Of a DNA stretch of 64,000 nt, positions 46,194-55,406 are shown one piece after another. How positions within the stretch are numbered: position 1 is the stretch's first letter; every line of letters starts with the position of its first letter. This DNA comes from Bacillota bacterium (GTDB lineage: Bacteria > Bacillota > Clostridia > Christensenellales > Aristaeellaceae): contig JASGUQ010000039.1 of the NCBI GenBank assembly GCA_030057655.1, forward strand, positions 30,735 to 94,734. Direction: 5' to 3'. The notes under the pieces are model-generated. The model was not told the DNA's origin and made no database searches. It saw only the letters and a list, made by a program, of their open reading frames with translations. A program made the translations under genes and the position numbers.

Positions 46194-47960
46194 TTGTCCA
46201 AATCATCCGGCTTTCTGGACTATTATCAACAGACACTCAGGGAGTGGGTGACCGGCGCGGACATCCCGCCGGACATCAAGGAACAGTTTGTCTTTGAAAG
46301 CCTTGTCAAGCAGCAGGAAGGGCGGGAGATGTACTTTGTCACCCGTGTTTCAGACGGCAAGCGCGCCGTGCTGCGGGTGACAGAAGAAGGAAAAGCGGAA
46401 GACATCCGGGCTGAAAAGGAGATCCTGCAAAGGCTTAACCATCCCGCCATCCCAAAACTGATGGGCGCCTGGGAACACAGAGGGCGCGGCTATCTGGCAA
46501 GGGAATGTTTTGAAGGGGAGGATCTGCACAGCTTTGTGCGCAAGCACGGCCCCATGAGCTTTGAGCAGCTGGCCGGCACAGCGCTGGCCCTGTGCGATAT
46601 ACTGACATATTTGCATGAGCAAGCGCCGCCTGTTATCCACAGGGACATCAAGCCGGAAAACATCATCCTCACCAGCGAAAGGGAGATCCGGCTGATCGAC
46701 TTTGGCATCGCCCGAACCTTCCGGGAAGATACCACCACCGATACCTTGGTCATCGGCACCAAGCCCTACATGGCGCCCGAGCAGTTTGGCAGCGAACAGA
46801 GCGACAACCGGGCGGACATCTATGCCCTGGGCATGGTGATGCTGTTTCTGGCCGCCGGCAAGCCGGACAGGCAGCTTTTGAAAACTGCCTGCCCCTACAA
46901 AGCATTGGTGCCGGTCATTGAAAAATGCATCCGCAAAGACCGCGATCAGCGCTTCCAAACAGCCGCCCAGTTAAAGCGGCGCATCCTTTGGGTGCGCCGG
47001 GGCATGACCCGCAAAACGCTGCTTTTGTCAGGCCTTGTCCTGCTGCTGGCGGGGACGCTCGCGCTCGGGCTGACGCTTGGAAAAAAACAAGGTTTTGAGC
47101 AGGGGGTGGCCTCCATCCTGGATACGCCCGCTGTGATCAACCGCCCCTTTACCCCGGAGGAACTCAATGAACCCCTTTCCTTTGAAAGCGAATACCTGAA
47201 CCTGGCGGTGCGCAACATCCTGAACAAAGCAGAAGACGACAAAACCATTTGCCGCTATGAGGTCAACAGCCGCATTGACGATCTTCGCGTCTATGGCACT
47301 TACATCCTGCATCCGGATATCACAGATGGGTTTTTCAAAACCCACCTGGACAAAAACAACGTTCGATATACCACCGGTTCCGGCATCTGGATTGATGCCA
47401 GGGGCGATATCAGCGCCCTGGACGAGATCCCCAACATGTATTATCTGCGCACGCTGGAATTAACCAGCCAGTTTATATCAGACTTATCACCCCTTGCGGG
47501 CATGAAACTGACCCGGCTGAACCTGGCCAACAACTTTGTGGGAAACCTGCTGCCGCTCAAGGACATGGTGTCCCTCACCGCGCTGGACGTCTGCCAAAAT
47601 CCGCTCAGGGACCTGCGGCCCATCAGCCGCCTTCTGTCCTTGCGGGAGCTTGACATCAGCCAGACCCAGGTGACAGACCTTGCGCCGATCAAGGATCTGA
47701 CCAAACTGGAGACCCTGGCCTTGGCCTATTGCGATGTGCGGGACCTCTCTGTTCTGGCAGGCCTTCCTAACCTGAAGGAGGTGGACCTCAGCCACACCGG
47801 GGTGACCGACTTAAGCCCGCTGCTAAGGCAGGAAAAGCCCATTACGGTGCATTGCGCCGGGCTTAAAGAGGAGGTAACCAAAGCGGTGCGCGGTAACCCG
47901 GGCATCATTCTGGACGAAACAGGCGCTCAGGAGCAGGCAGATTTCTCATCCGAGGAATGA
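46194..47960 (+). CDS. Hanks-type Ser/Thr kinase with extracellular LRR sensor
   Basis: A 588-residue membrane kinase. Cytoplasmic kinase domain ~30-265 with HRDIKPEN (149-156), DFG (169-171) and APE (194-196); the glycine loop is degenerate and the usual VAIK lysine is arginine (AVLRV, R61). One membrane helix (~274-296) leads to an external domain: ~300-410 unassigned, ~415-570 six or so leucine-rich units (LELTSQFISDLSPLAG, LDVCQNPLRDLRPIS). The start is a TTG after AAGGAGGG. It should sense an outside ligand through the LRRs and phosphorylate a cytoplasmic target. Confidence 0.9.
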   Translation: MSKSSGFLDYYQQTLREWVTGADIPPDIKEQFVFESLVKQQEGREMYFVTRVSDGKRAVLRVTEEGKAEDIRAEKEILQRLNHPAIPKLMGAWEHRGRGYLARECFEGEDLHSFVRKHGPMSFEQLAGTALALCDILTYLHEQAPPVIHRDIKPENIILTSEREIRLIDFGIARTFREDTTTDTLVIGTKPYMAPEQFGSEQSDNRADIYALGMVMLFLAAGKPDRQLLKTACPYKALVPVIEKCIRKDRDQRFQTAAQLKRRILWVRRGMTRKTLLLSGLVLLLAGTLALGLTLGKKQGFEQGVASILDTPAVINRPFTPEELNEPLSFESEYLNLAVRNILNKAEDDKTICRYEVNSRIDDLRVYGTYILHPDITDGFFKTHLDKNNVRYTTGSGIWIDARGDISALDEIPNMYYLRTLELTSQFISDLSPLAGMKLTRLNLANNFVGNLLPLKDMVSLTALDVCQNPLRDLRPISRLLSLRELDISQTQVTDLAPIKDLTKLETLALAYCDVRDLSVLAGLPNLKEVDLSHTGVTDLSPLLRQEKPITVHCAGLKEEVTKAVRGNPGIILDETGAQEQADFSSEE

Positions 47961-48032
47961 GGAATCAAAAGCGGATTGAAAGAATTGCAAAAAACCCGTC
48001 CCCAGGCAGAAAACAGAGGCCTGGTACAAGGG

Positions 48033-48959
48033 TTACAGTTCTTCCAGGCCGTTGTCAGCAAGCAGCTGCTGTGTGGCGGTGATGTCATAGCCGTGGCTGA
48101 TGGCGTACACCAGCGCGGCGTCCCTTATTTTCAGCGGGTAAAGGATCCCTTTTTTCAGGAACTTGAGCAGGCTCTGGGTCTCGTCCAGGTTCAGCTCCAT
48201 GGCAAGCGCCAGGCGGATGTAGTAATCCCGGTTGCGGGCGGTTCTGGTGCCGTTGAGCAGTTGAAAGGCCAGGTTCGCTTTGTCGCTCAGCCCAGCCAGG
48301 TCGATCACCTGCCGGCGGCTTAAGCCGCGTTCTTCCAGCAGCCGGGCAAAATAGGTGTTGACGCTTTCCTTGGTCATGCTGTCGTTCATTTCCTCGCTCA
48401 GCGTCTCAAAATCCCGCGCCTGGCGAAGTTTTTGCTCCAGATCCGCGGTTCTGTCCCCGTCCCCGGCAAAATCCGTCCAGGCCTCCTCCGAGTCGCCCAA
48501 AGGCGTCAGGTCATGCTGATCCAAAAGCAGCTGGGTGTCCATCAGGGAGTAGCCTTCCCTGAGCGCGTACATGACAGCGGCATCCCGCTTGCGCAGGACA
48601 TAAAGCGCGCCGATGCCCAGGAAGCTCAGCATGCTCTGCGTCTCTTCCACCGTCAGGCCCAGCCCAAAGGCCAGCTGGATGTAGTAATCCCGCCGCCCTG
48701 CCCGCTCGCCCTTGAGGATCTGGCGGCCGAAATCCTTGTCCAATTCGGCGCGGCGCACGACCTCCCCGGTTTGCAGCCCGCGGCTCTCCATCAGGCGGGC
48801 AAAATACTCCCGCACTGAGGAAGACAGAAGCTGGTGGCGGATGGCGTCCATGCCCTGGTCAAAACCAGCGCAATCCAAAAGAACGGCCTGCGCCTGCATG
48901 GTCAGGGAAGGGATTTGGGAAGCGCTTGCAGGCTGATCCTGATCCTGCTGCGGTTTCAT
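48033..48959 (-). CDS. Protein with two duplicated XRE-like helix-turn-helix modules
   Basis: A 308-residue cytoplasmic protein made of two homologous halves, ~45-150 and ~195-305. Each starts SV(R/N)(E/T)YFARL(M/L)E(S/E)RGL, continues through a helix-turn-helix-like segment and DYYI(Q/R)LA, and ends in K(R/I)RDAA(V/L)(M/V)YA. The start is the ATG at 48959 after CAGGAGGTGG. It lies between the two kinases on the opposite strand, so regulation by or of them is plausible. It is the best local candidate for the GTGCAA-W-TTGCAC regulator, but nothing in the sequence proves it. It could also bind other proteins. Confidence 0.78.
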   Translation of the reverse strand: MKPQQDQDQPASASQIPSLTMQAQAVLLDCAGFDQGMDAIRHQLLSSSVREYFARLMESRGLQTGEVVRRAELDKDFGRQILKGERAGRRDYYIQLAFGLGLTVEETQSMLSFLGIGALYVLRKRDAAVMYALREGYSLMDTQLLLDQHDLTPLGDSEEAWTDFAGDGDRTADLEQKLRQARDFETLSEEMNDSMTKESVNTYFARLLEERGLSRRQVIDLAGLSDKANLAFQLLNGTRTARNRDYYIRLALAMELNLDETQSLLKFLKKGILYPLKIRDAALVYAISHGYDITATQQLLADNGLEEL

Positions 48960-49105
48960 TGCTGTGCCACCTCCTGGCTGTATACAAGAGTGCTGGCGAA
49001 AGTATAGCAAAACGCTTATAATTAGTAAATAACTGATTGGTTTTCGCGTTCTTTCATGCCTGGTTTCTGTTTAAACAAGATCAAAGAAAAAAGGAGGTGA
49101 AGGGT

Positions 49106-51010
49106 TTGGGGGAAGATTTTAACGCCTTCTACCAGGATTTGCTGAATCAGGAAGTCACCGCAAGCTGGCCGGAACCCCTGCGGGCAGATTATGTGCCGGT
49201 ATCCTGCCTGTCGGCCAATGACACCGGCGGCATTTTCCTTGTGTCAAGACGGGCTGACGGCATCAAGGGCGTCCTGCGCATTTCAGCAGGGCAAACCTCG
49301 GAAGACGCTGCCGCTGAGTACCGGATATTGAGCCAGCTAAACGATCCCCGCATTCCCAAGGCCCTTTTCTTCCTGGAGGATCAGGGGACAGGTTACCTTG
49401 TCCGGCAATACATGGAAGGGCAAACGCTGAAAGAATACGTGAACACGCATGGCGCGCTCAGCGAGAAGGAGATTATCAGCATCGCGCTTTCAATCTGCGA
49501 CATCCTCAGCCTCCTGCACAATCAATCCCCGCCCGTCATTCACCGGGATATCAAGCCCGAAAACATCATCATCGCGCCGGATGGCGAAATCCGGCTGGTG
49601 GACTTTGGCATTGCCCGGGTCTTCAGGGAGAATGCAACCAGCGATACAGTGGCCATCGGCACGCGCCCTTACATGGCGCCGGAGCAATTCGGCGGCACCC
49701 AGACCGACGCGCGAAGCGACCTGTACGCCCTGGGTGTTGTGATGATCTTCCTGGCCACGTTGAAACACGACCGGACCAACATCGCAAAGCGGTTTCCATA
49801 TCCCAGGTTGGCCCCTGTTGTCAGCCGGCTGGTGAAGGCGGATCCGGAATTCCGCTACCAGAACGCGGCTGAACTGCAGCGGGCGCTTCTTTATGTACAG
49901 CGCGGGGGCAGGCGGCGTGTGGTTTGGAGCGCAGCGGGGGCTGCTCTGCTGCTTGCGCTGTTCTTTGCAGGATATGCGGTCGGGCACAGATTCGGGCGGA
50001 CAGAGGGAATCGGGGAAGGAAGACTGCTTGGAAACGAGGAAGGGTACTCAGCCGGTTTGGAAGAAGGGAAACGGCTGGGATACGCCCAGCATCAGGAGGA
50101 AGCGCAGCTTGAGCGTTTCAGGAACCTGGACGACAAGGCTGCCCTTTACTTTGACGCCAATGAGGAGCCGCGGGGCAACCAGCCCGGCAACCTGCTCCAC
50201 GGCGGGCGGGCCGTGACGGATCAGGAAAACATCTATTATGCGGGAAAAGAACGCATCATCCGCATGAAGCATGACGGCACCGGCATGTCCGCGTTTTGTG
50301 ACATGGCCGCTTCCAGCCTGAACATTTGGGAGGATGCCCTGTATTTTGCTGCCCAGGGCGGCATCTGGCGCGCTGGCCTGAAGGATGGAAAACCGGAACT
50401 GCTGGTGGACACCCGGGCTGAAAGCCTCATTGTTTCAGGAGGACGCCTGTATTACCGCAATCAACTGGACGCGGGAAAGCTTTACACCGCCGACCTGAAC
50501 GGCGTGAACCATCAAAAGGTAAGCGAGGAACGCCCGCTGTTTTACCTGAACATCCAGCGCGGCACGGCCTATTTCGCGTCAGACGACCCCGGCACAAATG
50601 TGCGCAAGCTCTATCGCATGGATTTGTCTGAAGGAAACGCTCAACCCGTCCTGATATACGACGGCGATGCGCATTGGCTGCAGGTGCAGGGCGACTACCT
50701 GTACTTTATCCGCCACACGCCGCAGGGTTCCGTGCTGTCGCGCATGCGGCTGGACGGCAGCGAGCGCATGGACTTTGAGGGGATCAATGTGCGCGTCTAT
50801 AACGCGACGGACCGCGGCATCTTTTTTGCCGACAGCATCAGCGACGATCTGCGCAGGGTCTCGCTGGACGGCAAAACGGTGACGAGCCTCAGCCCCGCGT
50901 TCGCCAACAGCATCAACATCGCGGGCAATTGGGTGTTTTACCTGGATACGAACGACAAACTTCACCGCATGAGCCTGGACGGCGCGAACGATCTGATCCT
51001 GCAAGACTGA
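49106..51010 (+). CDS. Hanks-type Ser/Thr kinase with extracellular beta-propeller
   Basis: A 634-residue membrane kinase. Kinase domain ~25-265 with HRDIKPEN (146-153), DFG (166-168) and APE (191-193); again the VAIK position is arginine (GVLRIS, R58). A membrane helix (~275-297) is followed by a charged G/E linker, then ~330-634 repeated DUF5050-type units (IYYAGKERIIRMKHDGT, LYYRNQLDAGKLYTADLNG). The TTG at 49106 is chosen because AAGGAGGTG ends 7 nt before it; earlier in-frame codons overlap that site. The sensor is the same fold as the secreted protein at 36969-38312. Confidence 0.9.
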   Translation: MGEDFNAFYQDLLNQEVTASWPEPLRADYVPVSCLSANDTGGIFLVSRRADGIKGVLRISAGQTSEDAAAEYRILSQLNDPRIPKALFFLEDQGTGYLVRQYMEGQTLKEYVNTHGALSEKEIISIALSICDILSLLHNQSPPVIHRDIKPENIIIAPDGEIRLVDFGIARVFRENATSDTVAIGTRPYMAPEQFGGTQTDARSDLYALGVVMIFLATLKHDRTNIAKRFPYPRLAPVVSRLVKADPEFRYQNAAELQRALLYVQRGGRRRVVWSAAGAALLLALFFAGYAVGHRFGRTEGIGEGRLLGNEEGYSAGLEEGKRLGYAQHQEEAQLERFRNLDDKAALYFDANEEPRGNQPGNLLHGGRAVTDQENIYYAGKERIIRMKHDGTGMSAFCDMAASSLNIWEDALYFAAQGGIWRAGLKDGKPELLVDTRAESLIVSGGRLYYRNQLDAGKLYTADLNGVNHQKVSEERPLFYLNIQRGTAYFASDDPGTNVRKLYRMDLSEGNAQPVLIYDGDAHWLQVQGDYLYFIRHTPQGSVLSRMRLDGSERMDFEGINVRVYNATDRGIFFADSISDDLRRVSLDGKTVTSLSPAFANSINIAGNWVFYLDTNDKLHRMSLDGANDLILQD

Positions 51011-51078
51011 CAATAACGCAAACATCACATTATTTTTCAAACAACGGGAACAGGTCTGAGGTTAAAGGAGGCATCTTC

Positions 51079-52380
51079 ATGAACAAAAGCAAAGCGGCGC
51101 TGGCATGGTTATGCATGTTGCTCATGATTTTCAGCTTGAACGCTTCCGCGATCACGCTGAATGACGCGGACATTGAGCATCCCTACTTTCCCTGGCGGGA
51201 TTACACGTTCAAACTGGCGCTTGTCTCCAGCGACGCCGATCAGGTGAACGATCAGAACGCCAACCTGGTGCTGAGGTTTGAAAGCGCGGCGGAGGATTTT
51301 GCGCTGGAAGACGTCAAAACATTTTCGGAGGAGTTTTTTCTGAGTTTCAGCATTGAAAAGAGCACGGAGTACGGCCCCTCCGCTTACCGGATAACGGAAA
51401 GCGCCTCTGAAGAAAAATGCAGGGCTTTTGAATTGCTTTATAACCTGGACGATGACAGCTGGGAAGAGGAATTGAACCTGAGGATCGGTAAACAGGGCAT
51501 GGCGCAACGGATCATTGTCAGAATCTTTCCAAACAAGGCCGCCGCCAAACGCAGTGAAAAACCAACCCCCTCCCCTTCAATCAACATGGAAAAAGAGCTG
51601 CTTCCCGGGCTGATCCGTGTCAAACCCGGCATGGGATTTATGCAGGCTGACGATTTGGCCAAGCAATACGATGCAAAGCGCTTCAATGACATGCCGCTTT
51701 ATATGCCCAAATCTCCCCAGCCCCTCAACGCCTATCTGGCGACCCATCCGGATTGCGAGGTTGGCATCAACAGGGACGGCATGTATCAGGTCAGCGAAAA
51801 GGGGCTGTCCGCCATCGCCGCTTACCTGAAGGAATGGATGGGAGAAATCAGGGAGCAGTCCCGCGGGGCGATCCAGTTTGTTGAAAATCCGGACGAGGCG
51901 GATCTTTTGATCCTTGCCAGACAAAGCTATTTCTTTCACGCAAACTACCGGGTTCTGGGCGCCATCGCCAAGGGGTATGGCTGCCATGTCCTGCTGCAGG
52001 CAAAGCGGCTGACTGCCGGCAAGAAGAGCCCCGCCGCTGTATTGGATTTAAGAAATGTCCCGGGCGATCGGGTATCCCTCAGCGGGACCGGAGATTTCTG
52101 GATGCGCCCGCCAGAATTGAAAGGAACAGATGAGTTAAGCCGGTTCGTGAATGAAATCCTCATCTGGTACGGCCTTGGCGCCCATGCCGCGCGTTCTGAA
52201 GAAGGGGCCGCGGCCGTACAGCAGGCCCTGATCAAGCGCGGCCTGCTTTCGGGCAAGCCAAGCGGGGTTTTTGACGCGCAGACAAAGGAGGCTGTCATGC
52301 AGCTGCAAGCCCTCAAGGGGCTGGCGGTGACCGGCGAGGTGGACGAAAAAACTTTAATCGCGCTGTATTATGACGAGTAA
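51079..52380 (+). CDS. Secreted protein with C-terminal peptidoglycan-binding domain
   Basis: A 433-residue protein with a signal peptide (cleavage near ASA-ITL). The mature N-terminus FPWRDYTFKLALVSSD matches the WxDY-type domain of 40218-41114 and 61243-61767. The centre (~180-330) is unassigned. The last ~70 residues are a PG_binding_1-like helix bundle (VQQALIKRGLLSGKPSGVFD, LQALKGLAVTGEVDEKTL), which ties the protein to the cell wall. AAAGGAGG precedes the ATG, 69 nt after the kinase 2 stop, so it is probably in that transcript. Confidence 0.8.
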   Translation: MNKSKAALAWLCMLLMIFSLNASAITLNDADIEHPYFPWRDYTFKLALVSSDADQVNDQNANLVLRFESAAEDFALEDVKTFSEEFFLSFSIEKSTEYGPSAYRITESASEEKCRAFELLYNLDDDSWEEELNLRIGKQGMAQRIIVRIFPNKAAAKRSEKPTPSPSINMEKELLPGLIRVKPGMGFMQADDLAKQYDAKRFNDMPLYMPKSPQPLNAYLATHPDCEVGINRDGMYQVSEKGLSAIAAYLKEWMGEIREQSRGAIQFVENPDEADLLILARQSYFFHANYRVLGAIAKGYGCHVLLQAKRLTAGKKSPAAVLDLRNVPGDRVSLSGTGDFWMRPPELKGTDELSRFVNEILIWYGLGAHAARSEEGAAAVQQALIKRGLLSGKPSGVFDAQTKEAVMQLQALKGLAVTGEVDEKTLIALYYDE

Positions 52381-52589
52381 ATAAGCTCCGGGGGAATGAT
52401 TTGTCCATTAAATGGATTCTTTCTTGATGTTTTAGGTTCCAAAAATACGAAAAATAGGGTAGACTCTGTGCACTGGCGTCTGAAGCCGGGGGCAAGCGCA
52501 GGGGGGCTTTGCCCCTGTGTCCGCTAAACGGTAAAAGACGCCGCCAAAAGAATGCCACGATCGTTTGTATGGGGAGGAGAAAAAATCTG

Positions 52590-54029
52590 ATGACTGATGG
52601 GCAGCTGGTTTCTGTTTTGCCGTCTGAACGGCAGCTAAGGCTTCAAAACATGGAGTTTTACGCCTTTGTTCACTTTACCGTGAACACGTTTACGGACCGG
52701 GAATGGGGCGACGGAACGGAAAGCCCGGAGATCTTCAATCCTGCCCGGCTGGACGCGAACCAGTGGGTGAGCGCGATCAAGGATGCCGGCATGACCGGCC
52801 TGATCTTGACCTGCAAGCACCATGACGGCTTTTGCCTCTGGCCCAGCCGGTACACCGATCACAGCGTTGCGGCAAGCCCCTGGAAAAACGGGGAAGGGGA
52901 CGTTGTGCGCGAGGTGGCGGATGCCTGCAAAAAAGAAGGAATCAGCTTTGGCGTCTACCTGTCCCCCTGGGACCGGCATGACCTGCGTTACGGCTCTGGA
53001 AAGCCTTATGACAATTATTTTGTTGACCAGCTGACCGAGCTTCTGACCAGCTATGGGGACGTCTTCTGCGTGTGGTTTGACGGGGCCTGCGGGGAAGGGC
53101 CGAACGGGAAAAAACAGAATTACGACTGGGATCGCTATTACAAAACCGTCCGGGAACTGCAGCCGAATGCCAGCATTTCCGTGTGCGGGCCGGACGTCCG
53201 CTGGTGCGGGAATGAAGCCGGGCACACGCGGGAGTCGGAGTGGAGCGTTGTGCCCCGCAGAATGGCGGATACGGAAAAGGTCGCGTCCAAAAGCCAGCAG
53301 GCGGATGACGATGCCTTCCGCCTGCGCCCTATCTCTGCCCAGGACCAGGACCTTGGAAGCCGCGAAGCCCTCAAGGGCGAAACGGACCTGATCTGGTATC
53401 CCGCCGAGGTCAACACCTCCATCCGTCCGGGCTGGTTCTGGCATGCGTCTGAGGATGATCAAGTCAAGCCGCTGGAGAAGCTGATCGACATCTACGAGAA
53501 ATCGGTCGGAGGGAACGCGACCTTCCTGCTCAACATCCCGCCCACAACAGACGGCCTTTTCCATCAAAACGATGTGGCGCGGCTGAAGGAGCTTGGGGAT
53601 TACATCCGCAATTCCTACGGCATCAATCTTTTGGAGAGCTGCATCGTGGCGGAAGCCGAGGCGCCAAGCGCCGGCCATGAAATCCGGCAGATTTTGAAAA
53701 ATGATGGAAAAACCTATTACATGCCCAAGGGTGACGTGAACCCGGTGATCCTGACATTCAAATGGGAGAAACCTGTTCAGATTGACCGGCTCGTGCTGCG
53801 CGAGCAGCTGAGGCTGAGCCAGCGCGTGGAGCGTTTCCGGATCGATGTGCTTCAGGGAGATTCCTGGGTGATCAAAGCAAGGGGAACCGTCATCGGGCAT
53901 AAAAAAATCATTGTGATGGATCAGACCGTCACAAAGGGTTTGAGGATCGTTATTGAGGACAGCCGCTGCGCTCCGGCGATCCAGTTCATCGGCGCTTATG
54001 GGCCGCAGGACTTTTCTGCGGACGAGTAA
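52590..54029 (+). CDS. Alpha-L-fucosidase, GH29
   Basis: A 479-residue glycoside hydrolase family 29 enzyme that removes alpha-linked L-fucose by retention. KHHDGFCLWPS (76-86) and the nucleophile aspartate D164 in VWFDGACGEG are intact. A C-terminal beta domain (~390-479: WEKPVQIDRLVLREQLRLSQ) may bind carbohydrate. There is no signal peptide, so it acts in the cytoplasm on imported fucosides. The start at 52590 follows GGGGAGGAG; an earlier ATG overlaps that site. No fucose-use gene or transporter is beside it. Confidence 0.92.
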   Translation: MTDGQLVSVLPSERQLRLQNMEFYAFVHFTVNTFTDREWGDGTESPEIFNPARLDANQWVSAIKDAGMTGLILTCKHHDGFCLWPSRYTDHSVAASPWKNGEGDVVREVADACKKEGISFGVYLSPWDRHDLRYGSGKPYDNYFVDQLTELLTSYGDVFCVWFDGACGEGPNGKKQNYDWDRYYKTVRELQPNASISVCGPDVRWCGNEAGHTRESEWSVVPRRMADTEKVASKSQQADDDAFRLRPISAQDQDLGSREALKGETDLIWYPAEVNTSIRPGWFWHASEDDQVKPLEKLIDIYEKSVGGNATFLLNIPPTTDGLFHQNDVARLKELGDYIRNSYGINLLESCIVAEAEAPSAGHEIRQILKNDGKTYYMPKGDVNPVILTFKWEKPVQIDRLVLREQLRLSQRVERFRIDVLQGDSWVIKARGTVIGHKKIIVMDQTVTKGLRIVIEDSRCAPAIQFIGAYGPQDFSADE

Positions 54030-54060
54030 AAAGATAAACCCATACTACTGCACAAGCAAA

Positions 54061-54079
54061 GGGACCGCGGCGCGGTCCC
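54061..54079 (+). terminator. Terminator-like hairpin after the GH29 gene
   Basis: Arms GGGACCGCG and CGCGGTCCC around one base, with three A's before and TTCCCTGTTCTT after. The T-run is weak. Confidence 0.55.
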
Positions 54080-54111
54080 TTCCCTGTTCTTATCAGGCTT
54101 TTATTCCAATC

Positions 54112-54273
54112 ATACTGAACGAATGAGTAAATGCACAGATGGGCTGAGAGATTTTGATGGCTCCGCTAAGCCGAAAGAGCGAGGCGTAGCCGCAGTCCTA
54201 CGCTGAGTGAAGGAGGCAACGCGGAGGCGCAAAAGATCCGGCGCATCAAAGCATTTACGATTGAATTCAGTAT
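54112..54273 (+). repeat. 161-bp-family inverted-end element, copy C
   Basis: 162 bp, same orientation as copies A and B, one extra base in the inner loop (GCGTAG/CTACGC kept). Outer pairing AAATGC/GCATTT and GATG/CATC. It lies 5 nt after the stop of the ABC permease on the minus strand. Its end repeats CAGTAT at 54268-54273 and 54274-54279. Confidence 0.9.
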
Positions 54274-54278
54274 CAGTA

Positions 54279-55406
54279 TTACAAAAAGGTCTCCATGCTC
54301 TGGCTTCTTCTGAGGGAGAACAGGCCCAGGGAGGCGAACACCACCAGGAAGCCGGTGAGAGCCAAAAGGTCTGTGCGCTGAACCAGGAGCGACTGGCCTT
54401 TTTGGATGAGCGTCATGGCGTCGTTGGCCCAGTAGTGGGGGGTGATCATGGCCAGTTTCTGCATAAAGGGCGGCATCAGCCACAGCGGCCAGAAACTGCC
54501 GCCCAGCATGGCGAAGATGGTGGTCACAATGGGAATGAGCGAGGAATAAACTACCCGGGATTTGACCGTCAGGGCCAGGAAAAGCCCAAAAAAGATCCAG
54601 ATCAGCCCGTAGTAAAACCACAGCAGGTACATCAAAAACGAGGTCTTGACCGGCATCACAAAGCGGGTGATCAGATACAGCCCCAGGAGGTTCAAAATCA
54701 GGAAGATCACGGCGGTCATGAAATTGGCTATCAGGAAGGTGAATTTGCCCACCGGCGCCTGGCGCACCCGGCCCAGGGTATTCCAGTGTTTTTCATCCAG
54801 GATCAGGCTGGTGGCCTGCATCATGCTCATGGCCAGAACGTAGAACAGGAAGCCGCTGGCAAAGTTCAGCGCCTGGTTGACCTCGCCCGTGGTGATGCGC
54901 TGCATCTTGAGCTGAAAGCCGCTGGAATCAGTTTCCTTCATGGCCTCCACCAGGGCCTGGGCGCTTTCAGGCTGCTTGATGTCCCTGAGCTGGGCAAGGC
55001 TGGACAGGGTGATGTCGATGCCTGCTTTCAGGCTGCCGGTTATTTCCTGACCCTTTAAAGTGCGGATCGGTATCTCAAGATCACGCGCTTGCATGAAATC
55101 CGCTTCAAAGCCAGCGGGAATCATCACCACCGCGTCAGCCTTCCCTTTCACCAGGAGTTCATCAACATCTGCCCCTTCCACAGTTTGCACCTGGCTGCCA
55201 TCCTCGGACAGAAGGCCAATGAGCGTTTCTGACAGCAGGGTCTTGTCATGGTCCACCACGCTGATGTTCATCCTGGCGTTTTGGGACGAGTTGTTGAGCA
55301 GCCCCAGGGAAAACAGCGCCATGGGAAGAATCAGCAGCATAAAAAGCATGCCTTTCCGGGCCAGAATGATCCGGCAGTTGTTTTTAATCAGCGGCCACAA
55401 GGTCAC
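54279..55406 (-). CDS. ABC-2 type exporter permease 1
   Basis: A 375-residue membrane protein of the ABC-2 family (YhgE/NatB-like). A helix at ~20-40 is followed by a large extracytoplasmic loop (~45-170) and five more helices. The final PRMxxL-like segment RRSQSMETFL is basic. It pairs with the next permease and the ATPase as an exporter, possibly of drugs, lipids or peptides. It overlaps permease 2 by 23 nt. Confidence 0.88.
   Translation of the reverse strand: MTLWPLIKNNCRIILARKGMLFMLLILPMALFSLGLLNNSSQNARMNISVVDHDKTLLSETLIGLLSEDGSQVQTVEGADVDELLVKGKADAVVMIPAGFEADFMQARDLEIPIRTLKGQEITGSLKAGIDITLSSLAQLRDIKQPESAQALVEAMKETDSSGFQLKMQRITTGEVNQALNFASGFLFYVLAMSMMQATSLILDEKHWNTLGRVRQAPVGKFTFLIANFMTAVIFLILNLLGLYLITRFVMPVKTSFLMYLLWFYYGLIWIFFGLFLALTVKSRVVYSSLIPIVTTIFAMLGGSFWPLWLMPPFMQKLAMITPHYWANDAMTLIQKGQSLLVQRTDLLALTGFLVVFASLGLFSLRRSQSMETFL

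Noticed and set aside
52480..52530. Extra copy of the hairpin-plus-tail repeat near the GH29 gene
   Set aside because: A stem (CAGGGG/CCCCTG) is present but the CTTTAA tail is missing, so it was not counted.
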